Source: an uncultured Bacteroidales bacterium
GTDB taxonomy: Bacteria; Bacteroidota; Bacteroidia; Bacteroidales; UBA932
Direction: 5' to 3'
DNA length: 64,000 nt
Assembly (NCBI GenBank): GCA_900319855.1
Contig: ONQC01000007.1
Span: 1-64,000, forward strand
The position numbers were made by a program, and so were the translations under genes. Under the pieces are notes generated by a model. The model was not told where the DNA came from. It saw nothing but the letters and a program-made list of their open reading frames with translations, and did not search any database. Position 1 is the first letter of the stretch, and each line of letters starts with the position of its first letter. Below are positions 24,658 to 33,676 of this stretch, piece after piece.

Positions 24658-26194
24658 GCTCGTCCTCCTGCTGGGCCTTGTGTTTTGCACCCAGCAGGCC
24701 TTCTCCCAGGAGATGTATGACTGGGAGGCCTGGCGGCAAAGCCGCAACATCGCGGGCCTGAGCGCCCAGAGTTCGCCGCGGGTGACCATCGCCGGCAAAA
24801 CGGCCGCTTCGGCCGCCGAACTGTTCGGCGGCTATGCCTCGGGCGGATTCCACGGTGGCTCGGAAGCCCAGGAACTGTGGAGCGCAGGGGCCCGGGCCGA
24901 AACGGAGGTCCACCTGCCGTCGCTGCTGATGACCGGCGACTTCTCCTTCGTCCAGCAGGGCGGAGACAACATGTGCGGTTCCATGTTCACCCAGCCCGGA
25001 TTCTTCCCGGTCGACGTGCTGGAATTCACCCCGGGACGCAAGACCCTGCAGACCTACGGAATCGGCGGCGGCCTGGCCTGGCGCAATGACAGCCCGTGGA
25101 TCCTCGGCGGGACCTTCCGCTTCGAAGGGGGCAACTATGCCAAGCGCAAGGACTTGCGCCACACCACCTACCGGCAGGACCTGGAGGTCGTCCCGTCCGT
25201 CCTCTTCGACCAGAGCGGCTGGCGGATCGGCGCTTCCTACATCTTCCGGAAGACCTCCGAGTTCATCCAGGCCGAACAGATCGGTGCCGCCACGGCGGAA
25301 TCCTACTATGCCTTCCTGGACAAGGGTCTGATGTACGGCGCCTACCAGGTCTGGGACGGCGCGGGCATCCACCTGAATGAAGCCGGCGTCGACCGGTTCG
25401 CCGTCAAGGAATTCACCCACGGCTTCGCCCTGCAGGGCGAGATCGGCAACTTCCTCTATGCCGATGCCGAATGGCGGTTCTCCCACGGTGCGGTCGGGGA
25501 AAAGGGCTATACCTGGTTCCGGTTCCCGGGCATGGCGTTCAGCGGGCAACTGATCTATACGCTGCACCGCCCTTTGGGCGTGCATTCCTTCCGGCTGGGC
25601 TATGACTGGACCCGGCAGGACCTGGACGAGAGCGTCATCGAGAAGGTCTCTTCGGGCGGCGTGACCACGCCGGTCGAATATGACGCCAACCGGATCTACG
25701 AGCGCCGGAGCCTGGCCGTCGGCCCGTCCTGGCGGTATTACCGCGAGAATGGAATGGAACTCGGCGCGGGGTTCACAGTGACCAACAACCGGGACCGGAG
25801 CACGCTGATGTATCCGTTCCTGGATAACGACGAATCCACCGTCGCGGACTTCAAGGCAGATGCCGTCCTCCCGCTGGGCCGGTTCCAACTGCGTGCCGGT
25901 GTACTGTTCGGCTGCAAGATCGGCGAGCACAGCCATGTCATCGACAATGACAACGAAGGGCTGGGCGTCACGACCTTCCCGTTCCGGCTGCAGGAATGGT
26001 GGGACCGGGAGCAGGAACTCTCCGATGCAACCCGCCTGGGCGGCTCGCTCGCCCTGCGCTACGGTTTCTCCCTGGCGGGGGTCGAGGGGCTCTTCCTGGA
26101 AGCCTCCTGCGCCTTCGTCCATGGTTTCAACATCCAGCTCCTTCCGGGCGCCAACCGCCAGGAGAGTCTTCTTACCCTCGGATATGAATTTTAA
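24626..26194 (+). CDS. DUF6850-type outer-membrane beta-barrel protein
   Basis: 522 residues. A signal peptide ends near AFSQ, then comes a short conserved N-terminus (DWEAWRQSRNIAGL). Alternating amphipathic strands run to the end (ESLLTLGYEF, terminal Phe), as in outer-membrane barrels. It matches the DUF6850 family that travels with DUF4876 and TonB receptors. The start at 24626 lies inside the DUF4876 frame; it gives a complete signal peptide and no better later start exists. Its role in the receptor complex is unknown. Confidence 0.78.
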   Translation: MNAKHNPFTSRLVLLLGLVFCTQQAFSQEMYDWEAWRQSRNIAGLSAQSSPRVTIAGKTAASAAELFGGYASGGFHGGSEAQELWSAGARAETEVHLPSLLMTGDFSFVQQGGDNMCGSMFTQPGFFPVDVLEFTPGRKTLQTYGIGGGLAWRNDSPWILGGTFRFEGGNYAKRKDLRHTTYRQDLEVVPSVLFDQSGWRIGASYIFRKTSEFIQAEQIGAATAESYYAFLDKGLMYGAYQVWDGAGIHLNEAGVDRFAVKEFTHGFALQGEIGNFLYADAEWRFSHGAVGEKGYTWFRFPGMAFSGQLIYTLHRPLGVHSFRLGYDWTRQDLDESVIEKVSSGGVTTPVEYDANRIYERRSLAVGPSWRYYRENGMELGAGFTVTNNRDRSTLMYPFLDNDESTVADFKADAVLPLGRFQLRAGVLFGCKIGEHSHVIDNDNEGLGVTTFPFRLQEWWDREQELSDATRLGGSLALRYGFSLAGVEGLFLEASCAFVHGFNIQLLPGANRQESLLTLGYEF

Positions 26195-26209
26195 ATAAAC
26201 CCATTGAAT

Positions 26210-27796
26210 ATGAAAAGATTAATCGTTATTTCCCTCGGTCTTCTCGCCCTGGTTGCCTGCAACAAGCGCGGCCAGGAGCCCGTCAAGCCGGACTATGACC
26301 TGCGTATCGAGCCTGTCATCACCAAGGTCGACGCCACCAACTTCGAAAGCGGCGACGCCATCGGCCTGACCGTTACCCGCGCGTCCGGCGCCTATGCCAC
26401 CAACCAGAAGATGACCTATGATGGATCGACCTTCAACGGCGGCCTGAAATGGTACGAGGAAGGCGCCGACGAGGCCACCCTCGCCGCCTATTATCCCTAT
26501 GCCGAGACCGTCCCGACGTCCTTCACCGTCGCCGCCGACCAGTCTGCAGGCACCTCCTCCTCCGACTTCCTCGCCGCGACCAAGACCGGCGTCCTGCCGA
26601 CCGCGAATGCCGTGGCCATGGTCTTCCAGCACAAGCTCTCCCGCCTGGTCATCAAGGTGACCAACAACGCCGGCTACACCATCGACGCCATGACCCTCAA
26701 GGGCGCCATTCCGACGGCCGTGATCGCCAGTGACTTCACCGCCACCGTCGACGATAAGGCCGCCGCGGCCGACATCAAGGCCTATCCGGCCGATGCCACG
26801 ACCCTCTATGCCATCCTGCCGCCGCAGACCGTCGCCCTCGTGGTTACCGTCAACGCCGCCGGCAAGGAGATGACCCAGCGCCTGGCCGAGGCGACCCTGG
26901 TCGCCGGCAAGCAGTATACCATCAACATGATCGTCAACCCGGCTGACATCCAGGTCGTCCTCTCCGGCGACATCGAGAACTGGGGCGACGGCGGCGAGAT
27001 TCCGGCCGACGATTCCACCCCGGCCGTGCAGTTCGAGGAGAAGCTCTCCGACGGCTATTTCACCTATGACAATGTCCGCTACGATGTCGTCAAGCTCAAG
27101 GACGGCAAGTGGTGGATGGCCAAGAACCTGCGCTATGTCCCGGCCGGTTTCACCGTCAGTTCCGACCTGACCGCCGTCACCGCCGGCGTCTTCAACCCGC
27201 TCGTGCTCAATGCCGATGGCTCTGCGGCCCAGTTCTCCAATGACGACGCCGTCGTGGCCGCCCAAGGCTATCTGTACCAGGCGGAAGTCGCCCTCGGAAA
27301 GAAGGTCGGCGACCTCAAGAGCGTGGCCGAGGCCGAGGCCCTCGAAGGCGCCCAGGGCATCTGCCCTCCGGGCTGGCATGTCCCGACGCTCGATGACATC
27401 CTCGACCTGGTCGGAAAGGGTGCCGGCGTGACCACCCGCACCGATGCCCCGTATTACGACGGCGCCAACGGTTCCATCGCCAAGCTGAACGAGGACGGCT
27501 TCAACATCGCCGCTTACGGTGCCGTCTCCATCCAGGACAACACCAAGACCTCCGGTACCTTCATGGGCCGGATGGCGGGGTATGACCATCTTTGCTCCAG
27601 CATGATGTGCGGCTCCACCTATGCCGGCGTGACCTACAATACAGCCGGCGACGCGACCTCCGGCGTCAAGAACCTGCAGTTCCACGGCTTCATGCCGATG
27701 ACCAACAAGGCCACCGAGGCCGAATACACCATCAACGGCACCAAGGTGAGCTACCGCATCGCCGGCCCGCTCCGCTGCGTGAGAAACGCTGAATAA
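26210..27796 (+). CDS. Fimbrillin-like lipoprotein with C-terminal FISUMP (major paralogous) domain
   Basis: 528 residues from the ATG at 26210. The signal ends LLALVAC (lipobox). The N-terminal half (about 25-265) resembles fimbrillin/Mfa-like adhesin folds: FESGDAIGLTVTRASGAYATNQKMTYDGSTF, FQHKLSRLVIKVTN and GKQYTINMIVN. The C-terminal half has the FISUMP pattern GKWWMAKNLRYVPAG...GICPPGWHVPTLDDILDLV and ends PLRCVRN. These are surface-exposed proteins with presumed binding or adhesion roles. It sits between DUF6850 and the S46 peptidase, with gaps of 15 and 9 bases. An earlier TTG at 26204 is the only competing start. Confidence 0.8.
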   Translation: MKRLIVISLGLLALVACNKRGQEPVKPDYDLRIEPVITKVDATNFESGDAIGLTVTRASGAYATNQKMTYDGSTFNGGLKWYEEGADEATLAAYYPYAETVPTSFTVAADQSAGTSSSDFLAATKTGVLPTANAVAMVFQHKLSRLVIKVTNNAGYTIDAMTLKGAIPTAVIASDFTATVDDKAAAADIKAYPADATTLYAILPPQTVALVVTVNAAGKEMTQRLAEATLVAGKQYTINMIVNPADIQVVLSGDIENWGDGGEIPADDSTPAVQFEEKLSDGYFTYDNVRYDVVKLKDGKWWMAKNLRYVPAGFTVSSDLTAVTAGVFNPLVLNADGSAAQFSNDDAVVAAQGYLYQAEVALGKKVGDLKSVAEAEALEGAQGICPPGWHVPTLDDILDLVGKGAGVTTRTDAPYYDGANGSIAKLNEDGFNIAAYGAVSIQDNTKTSGTFMGRMAGYDHLCSSMMCGSTYAGVTYNTAGDATSGVKNLQFHGFMPMTNKATEAEYTINGTKVSYRIAGPLRCVRNAE

Positions 27797-27805
27797 GAAC
27801 CAATT

Positions 27806-29941
27806 ATGAAAAGGATACTCCTGACCCTGTCCCTCTGCCTGTGCGTCTGCAGCGCATGGGCAGATGAGGGCATGTGGCTCATCCAGGGCATCAACAAGGC
27901 CCTGGAAAAGAAAATGCAGGAGCGCGGCCTGCAGCTCTCCGCCGGCGAAATCTACAACGCCGACGCACCGGGCGCCGCCGTCTCCGACGCCGTCATCTCG
28001 CTGGGCTTCTACTGCACCGGCAGCATGATCTCGGACCAGGGTCTGCTGATCACGAACCACCACTGCGCCTATTCCGACGTATTCGATCTCAGCACCCCCG
28101 AGAAGAACTACCTGGAAGACGGTTTCTGGGCCATGGACCGGTCCAAGGAAATCCCGATCCCGGGCAAGGAGGTCTACTTCCTCAAACGCGTCATTGACGT
28201 AACCGAGGAAGCCAAGGCCTACCATGACGAACTGGTCGCCAAAGGCGAGAACGCCGGTTCGCGCCGGCTGGCCTACCTGATGGAAAACCGCTACAAGGAA
28301 CGTTTCCCGGGCATGGAGGCCACGATGGATTCCATGTGGGGCGGCGAAAAATACTACATGGCCATCTATCAGGTATTCAAGGACTTGCGCCTGGTCGCCG
28401 CTCCGCCGGAGTCGATCGCGGCCTTTGGCGGAGACGAGGATAACTGGGAGTGGCCGCAGCACAAGGGCGACTTCGCCCTGTACCGGCTCTATGCCGCCCC
28501 GGACGGCAGTCCGGCCGAATACAATCCCGCGAATGTGCCGCTCAAGCCGGTCCGCCACCTGAAGATTTCCACGGCCGGCTACAAGCCGGGTGATTTCACG
28601 ATGGTCATCGGCTATCCGGGCCGCACCAACCGCTACAGCTCCGCCCCGGAAATCAACTTCAGCGGAAAAGTGGAGCTTCCGATCACCAACGCGCTCCGCA
28701 AAGGCCAGATGGACGTCATGCGCCGCTGGATGGACTCCGACCCGGCCATCCGCCTGAAATATTCCGACACCTTCTTCAGCCTGACCAATCTGGGTGAGAT
28801 GCAGGAAGGCGAGGAACTGTGCCTGCGCCGCTTCGACGTGTATTCCGACAAGGAAGCGGATGCCGCCCAGCTGCAGGCCTGGATCGATGCGGATCCGGCC
28901 CGGAAAGACCGTTGGGGCAACCTGATCCCCCGGATGCGGGAGATCTATGCCGCCCAGGAGAACGCCGAGAAAGCCCGGATCATCTACCGGGAGAATCTCG
29001 TACGCGGGGCCATCATCGACCGGACCTTCCTGCGGCTGACCAGCGCCCGGGGCGACCTCGAGGCGCAGCGCAAGACCCTGCAGCAGGGATTCGACGAGAC
29101 GGACCTGCGGGTCGAGAAAGATCTGATGCGGCTGGCCATCGAGCGCTACTGCGCCCTGATGGATCCCGCCATCATGGGCCCGTACCAGAAAGAGATGCTG
29201 GCTAAATACAATGGAGAGACCGGCAAGATGGCGGACTGGCTGTGGGACAACTCCTTCATCGCGAAAGGCTCGCTGGAGGCCTACACCGGCAAGGACCAGC
29301 TGCATGAGGATCCGCTCTGGAAGTTCCTCAACGACGTGACCACCACCGACCTCAACAACCTAGAAGGCGGCCTCGAAGCGCGTCAGGAACTGACGAACCT
29401 GCAGCGGGAGTACAAGATCGCCATGTACCGGATGCGCGAGGACAAGGGCGTCCCGCAGTACCCGGACGCCAATTCGACGATGCGCATCAGCTACGGTACC
29501 GTCGGGGCCCTGGAGCCCTGGGACGGCATGTACACTTCGTGGCACACGACCTCCGCCGGTCTGCTTGAGAAATACAACCCCGCCCGGCACGAGTTCAAGT
29601 ATGATGACAGGATGCACGCCTTGGTGAACGAAGGCGACTGGGGCAGCTGGGCAGCGCTGGAGAAGAACGGCCCGCGCAAACGGGCGGCCGTAACCCGGAA
29701 GATGTATATCAACTTCCTGACGGACAATGACATCACGGGCGGCAACTCCGGTTCCCCGGTGCTCAACGCGCGCGGCGAGCTGATCGGCCTGGCCTTCGAC
29801 GGCAACAAGGAGTCCCTGGCCAGCGACGTCTACTACACCCCGGGCTACAACATGTGCGTCAACGTCGACATCCGCTATGTCCTCTGGCTGATCGAACATT
29901 ACGGCGGACTGGACTACATCATCGACGAACTGGGCCTGTAA
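27806..29941 (+). CDS. S46 family dipeptidyl-peptidase, predicted DPP7-type
   Basis: 711 residues. A signal peptide (1-19) precedes the mature N-terminus DEGMWLIQGIN typical of S46. The catalytic His lies in TNHHC (85-86), an acidic partner region in GGDEDNWEWPQH, and the nucleophile Ser648 in GGNSGSP. In Porphyromonas DPP11 the residue 18 after the catalytic Ser is Arg and in DPP7 it is Gly. Here it is Gly666 (LAFDGN), predicting preference for hydrophobic P1 rather than Asp/Glu. It would act in the periplasm, releasing dipeptides from the N-terminus of oligopeptides. It is the last gene of the receptor operon, followed by a terminator. Confidence 0.92.
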   Translation: MKRILLTLSLCLCVCSAWADEGMWLIQGINKALEKKMQERGLQLSAGEIYNADAPGAAVSDAVISLGFYCTGSMISDQGLLITNHHCAYSDVFDLSTPEKNYLEDGFWAMDRSKEIPIPGKEVYFLKRVIDVTEEAKAYHDELVAKGENAGSRRLAYLMENRYKERFPGMEATMDSMWGGEKYYMAIYQVFKDLRLVAAPPESIAAFGGDEDNWEWPQHKGDFALYRLYAAPDGSPAEYNPANVPLKPVRHLKISTAGYKPGDFTMVIGYPGRTNRYSSAPEINFSGKVELPITNALRKGQMDVMRRWMDSDPAIRLKYSDTFFSLTNLGEMQEGEELCLRRFDVYSDKEADAAQLQAWIDADPARKDRWGNLIPRMREIYAAQENAEKARIIYRENLVRGAIIDRTFLRLTSARGDLEAQRKTLQQGFDETDLRVEKDLMRLAIERYCALMDPAIMGPYQKEMLAKYNGETGKMADWLWDNSFIAKGSLEAYTGKDQLHEDPLWKFLNDVTTTDLNNLEGGLEARQELTNLQREYKIAMYRMREDKGVPQYPDANSTMRISYGTVGALEPWDGMYTSWHTTSAGLLEKYNPARHEFKYDDRMHALVNEGDWGSWAALEKNGPRKRAAVTRKMYINFLTDNDITGGNSGSPVLNARGELIGLAFDGNKESLASDVYYTPGYNMCVNVDIRYVLWLIEHYGGLDYIIDELGL

Positions 29942-29962
29942 TTGTTGACAACTTTTTTACAG

Positions 29963-29987
29963 AAGGTACGGATTATTTCCGTACCTT
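29963..29987 (+). terminator. Terminator of the S46 peptidase operon, overlapping the dnaE promoter
   Basis: Arms AAGGTACGGA (29963-29972) and TCCGTACCTT (29978-29987) have a 5-base loop, and TGTTTT follows. The right arm shares bases with the dnaE -7 element. Confidence 0.7.
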
Positions 29988-29989
29988 TG
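29982..29989 (+). promoter_or_regulatory. -7 element (TACCTTTG) of dnaE
   Basis: Exact TAnnTTTG match in CCGTACCTTTG, with only four bases between its G and the dnaE ATG. It implies a leaderless dnaE mRNA. Confidence 0.6.
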
Positions 29990-29993
29990 TTTT

Positions 29994-32900
29994 ATGTCCT
30001 TCGTCCATCTTCACGTCCATACCCAATACTCCATCCTCGACGGAATGTCCTCCATCGAGCACCTGTTTAACCGTGCCGAAGAAATGGGGATGCCCGGCCT
30101 CGCCATCACCGACCACGGCAACATGTACGGGATCAAGGAGTTCTACAAGTTCGCCAAGAAACACCCGGCGGTCAAGCCCATCGTGGGCTGCGAAATCTAT
30201 GTTTCCCAGCACTATGACCACAAGCTCAAGGACAACGCCCACCGCAAGTACTACCACCTGATCCTCCTGGCGAAGAACTACAACGGGTACAAGAACCTGA
30301 TGAAGATCGTCTCGACGGGACATATTGAGGGCATGTACTACGGCAAGCCACGTGTGAGCCACGAGGTCGTCGAGAAGTACCACGAAGACCTGGTCTGCTG
30401 CAGCGCCTGCATGGCCGGCGAGATCGCCCGGGCCATCCTGGACCGGGACATGGAGGCCGCCGACCGGGCCGTCGAATGGCACAAGCGGGTCTTCGGCGAG
30501 GACTACTACCTCGAAGTCATGTACCACAAGACCGAGGTGCCGGGGCTCAGCCTGGATGTCTGGGAAGGCCAGAGCCAGTATGTCCCGGTCGTCTTCGAAC
30601 TGGCGGAGAAGCACGGGGTCAAGGTGGTCGCAACCAATGACGTGCACTTCGTGGACAAGGAGGACGGACCGGCGCATGACCGGCTCATCTGCCTGAATAC
30701 CGGCAAGTTCGTCGACGAGGAGGACCGCCTGCACTATACCCAGCAGGAGTACCTCAAGAGCGAGGAGGAGATGCGGGCCCTGTTCCCGGACCATCCGGAG
30801 GCCATCGACAATACCCTCGAGGTTCTCGACAAGATCGAGCGCTATGAGATCGACCGGGACCACGTCCTGCCGAAGTTCGAACTGCCGAAGGAATTCACCG
30901 ACAACCTGCCTTACTGGCTGGACAAATACAAGGACATCATCGACGCCGGCCGCAACGACGAGCACGGGACCTACCGCGGGGACGATTTCTGCGCCTCGGT
31001 GGCCTACATGTGCAAGATCTGCTACGACGGCGCGAAGGTCCGCTACGGCGAGACCCTGACCGACGAACAGGCCGAGCGCCTGGACTTCGAGCTGAAGACC
31101 ATCTCCCGCATGGGTTTCCCGGACTACTTCCTGATCGTCCAGGACTTCATCAACTGGGCCAAGAACCACGGGATTTCCGTGGGACCGGGCCGTGGGTCCG
31201 CCGCGGGAAGCGCCGCCGCCTATTGCTTCGGTATCACCAATTTGGACCCGATCCGGTACGACCTGCTGTTCGAGCGTTTCCTCAACCCGGAGCGTATCTC
31301 GATGCCGGATATCGACGTGGACTTCGACGATGAAGGCCGCTACCGTGTCATCCAGTATGTCCAGGAAAAATACGGCGAAGACCATATCTCCCACGTCATT
31401 ACCTTCGGTACCATGGCCGCGAAGCTGGCCATCAAGGACGTCGCGCGCGTCAGCCGCCTGCCCCTGGACGAGTCCAACCGGCTGACCAAGCTGATCCCGG
31501 ACCGGCCGTTCACCGTCAAGGTCGACGGCGAAGAGAAGGAGATGAAGCCGACCCTGAAGAACTGCGTCAAGTACCTGCCGGAGATGAAGCAGGAGTTCGA
31601 GAACGGCGACCCGCTGGTACAGGACGTGCTCCATTATGCCCTGAAACTCGAAGGCTGCATCCGCCAGACCGGCATCCACGCCTGCGCCATGATCATCGGA
31701 CGCGGCGACCTGACCGACTACATCCCCATCACGATGGGCACCGACAAGGCGACCGGCCAGGACGTCTGGGTCTCCCAGTATGAAGGTTCCTACATCGAGG
31801 ATGTGGGCATGCTGAAGATGGACTTCCTGGGCCTGCGGACCCTGTCCATCATCAAGGAATGCCTCGCCCTGATCAAGAAGCGCTTCGGCACCGACATCGA
31901 CATCGAGAAGATTCCGATCGACGACCAGAAGACCTACGAACTGTACTCCAGGGGCGACACCAAGTCGGTGTTCCAGTTTGAATCCCCCGGCATGAAGGAA
32001 TGGCTCCAGCGCCTGCATCCGCAGCGTTTCGAGGACCTGATCGCTATGAACGCCCTCTACCGGCCGGGGCCGATGGATTACATCCCGGATTTCGTGGCAC
32101 GCAAGCGGGGCGAGCAGGAGATCGCCTACGACCTCCCGGCGATGGAGGAATACCTGGAAGAGACCTACGGCGTGACCGTTTACCAGGAGCAGGTCATGCG
32201 CATTTCCCAGAAGGTGGCGGGCTTCTCCAAAGGCAAGGCGGACAAGCTCCGTAAGGCTATGGGTAAGAAGCAGATCGCGGTCCTGGAAGGTCTGCATGAC
32301 GACTTCATCAAGGGTGCCGTCGAGCGGGGGCATCCGACCGAGACCCTCGAAAAGATCTGGGCCGACTGGCGCAAATTCGCTTCCTACGCATTCAACAAGT
32401 CCCACGCGACCTGCTATGCCTGGGTATCCTACCAGACCGGCTGGCTGAAAGCCCACTATCCGGCCGAATTCCAGGCGGCGAACCTGTCCAACCAGCTCTC
32501 GAACATGTCCGAGATCATGGAGATCATGGATGACTGCCGCCGCAGCAAGATCCCGGTGCTCAGCCCGGATATCAACGAGTCCGAGAACCACTTCACCGTC
32601 AACAAGGAAGGGGCGATCCGCTTCGGCCTGGGCGGCATGAAGGGCTTCGGTGGAAACATCGTGGAGGCCATCACGACCGAACGGGAAGAGCGGGGGCTGT
32701 TCAAGGATGTCTATGATTTCATCGAGCGGATGGCTGGCATCGTCAACCGCAAGGCCTTCGAATCGCTGGTCTACAGCGGCGCGATGGATTCTTTCGGCTT
32801 CTCCCGCAGCCAGTATTTCATGCTGGGACGGACCGGAAAGGAATGGATCGACGAGCTGATCGATTTCGGAATCAATACCAAGAACGGCAAGGAAGACAAC

Positions 32901-33671
32901 ATGTTCTCCCTGTTCGGGGACACGGAGGAACTCAAGCCGGTGCAGCCCGAGCCGCCGATGGCGCCCGCGGAGGAGGACCAGCTGGCGTTGCTCCAGAAAG
33001 AGAAAGAACTGGTCGGCATGTACCTCAGTTCCCACCCGCTGGATAAGTATCGCTTTGAGCTGGAGACCTTTACCAACTGTCCTCTGGGCAGCCTGGCCGA
33101 CAAGATCACGGAATGCGAGAACAAGCGGAGCACCGCCAAGATTCAGGTGGGTGGCCTGATCACGTCGTACAAGCAGCTGACCACCAAGACCGGAAAGCCC
33201 TATTCCCGGACCCTGCTCGAAGATTTCGGCGGATCCTACGAACTGTCCCTCTTCGGCAAGGACCATGAAGCCTTCATGGGCTACCTGCAGGAAGTCCACC
33301 AGGCGGTCTACATCGAAGGGGAAATCGGAGAGAAATTCCGTCTCAAACCCGAAGAGATCGCCGCCGGCAAACGGGCGCCGTTCGCCTTCAAGGTAAAGAA
33401 AATCAGCCTTCTGGGGAACATTACCGAAGAAAAGCTCCGTGCTTTCGTCATCCAGGTAACCACCCCGATGCTGAGCGAAACCTTCCGCCACAACCTGGTC
33501 AAACTGGTCAAGGCCAACAGCGGTCCCGTCGAGCTCAAGATGTATTTCGTAGACCCCGGAACCGGCTACAAGATCGAGTTTACCTCCAAGAAATTCAAGG
33601 TCGGCATCTCCACGGAATTCCTCGCCGACCTGCGGGCGATGGGCATCCCGTATACCGTCGTCAAGAAATAG
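29994..33671 (+). CDS. dnaE: DNA polymerase III subunit alpha
   Basis: 1225 residues. The PHP domain starts at once (FVHLHVHTQYSILDG, then ITDHGNMYG). The palm includes GPGRGSAAGSAAAYCFGIT and MPDIDVDFDDEGR with the catalytic Asp residues. Other parts are SVFQFESPGMKEWL, the YRPGPMDYIPDF region, the helix-hairpin-helix and beta-binding regions, and a C-terminal OB-fold (KIQVGGLITSYKQLTTKTGKPYSRTLLEDF, about 1045-1095). Length and order are normal for the replicative DnaE of Bacteroidota. The ATG is immediately followed by the conserved N-terminus, so an alternative downstream start is unlikely. It is convergent with the secreted EEP gene. Confidence 0.97.
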   Translation: MSFVHLHVHTQYSILDGMSSIEHLFNRAEEMGMPGLAITDHGNMYGIKEFYKFAKKHPAVKPIVGCEIYVSQHYDHKLKDNAHRKYYHLILLAKNYNGYKNLMKIVSTGHIEGMYYGKPRVSHEVVEKYHEDLVCCSACMAGEIARAILDRDMEAADRAVEWHKRVFGEDYYLEVMYHKTEVPGLSLDVWEGQSQYVPVVFELAEKHGVKVVATNDVHFVDKEDGPAHDRLICLNTGKFVDEEDRLHYTQQEYLKSEEEMRALFPDHPEAIDNTLEVLDKIERYEIDRDHVLPKFELPKEFTDNLPYWLDKYKDIIDAGRNDEHGTYRGDDFCASVAYMCKICYDGAKVRYGETLTDEQAERLDFELKTISRMGFPDYFLIVQDFINWAKNHGISVGPGRGSAAGSAAAYCFGITNLDPIRYDLLFERFLNPERISMPDIDVDFDDEGRYRVIQYVQEKYGEDHISHVITFGTMAAKLAIKDVARVSRLPLDESNRLTKLIPDRPFTVKVDGEEKEMKPTLKNCVKYLPEMKQEFENGDPLVQDVLHYALKLEGCIRQTGIHACAMIIGRGDLTDYIPITMGTDKATGQDVWVSQYEGSYIEDVGMLKMDFLGLRTLSIIKECLALIKKRFGTDIDIEKIPIDDQKTYELYSRGDTKSVFQFESPGMKEWLQRLHPQRFEDLIAMNALYRPGPMDYIPDFVARKRGEQEIAYDLPAMEEYLEETYGVTVYQEQVMRISQKVAGFSKGKADKLRKAMGKKQIAVLEGLHDDFIKGAVERGHPTETLEKIWADWRKFASYAFNKSHATCYAWVSYQTGWLKAHYPAEFQAANLSNQLSNMSEIMEIMDDCRRSKIPVLSPDINESENHFTVNKEGAIRFGLGGMKGFGGNIVEAITTEREERGLFKDVYDFIERMAGIVNRKAFESLVYSGAMDSFGFSRSQYFMLGRTGKEWIDELIDFGINTKNGKEDNMFSLFGDTEELKPVQPEPPMAPAEEDQLALLQKEKELVGMYLSSHPLDKYRFELETFTNCPLGSLADKITECENKRSTAKIQVGGLITSYKQLTTKTGKPYSRTLLEDFGGSYELSLFGKDHEAFMGYLQEVHQAVYIEGEIGEKFRLKPEEIAAGKRAPFAFKVKKISLLGNITEEKLRAFVIQVTTPMLSETFRHNLVKLVKANSGPVELKMYFVDPGTGYKIEFTSKKFKVGISTEFLADLRAMGIPYTVVKK

Positions 33672-33676
33672 CCTTT

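Noticed and set aside
20531-29305. Two long antisense frames under the TonB receptor to S46 operon
   Set aside because: No recognisable domains; the sense genes are confirmed by signal peptides, family motifs and operon spacing.
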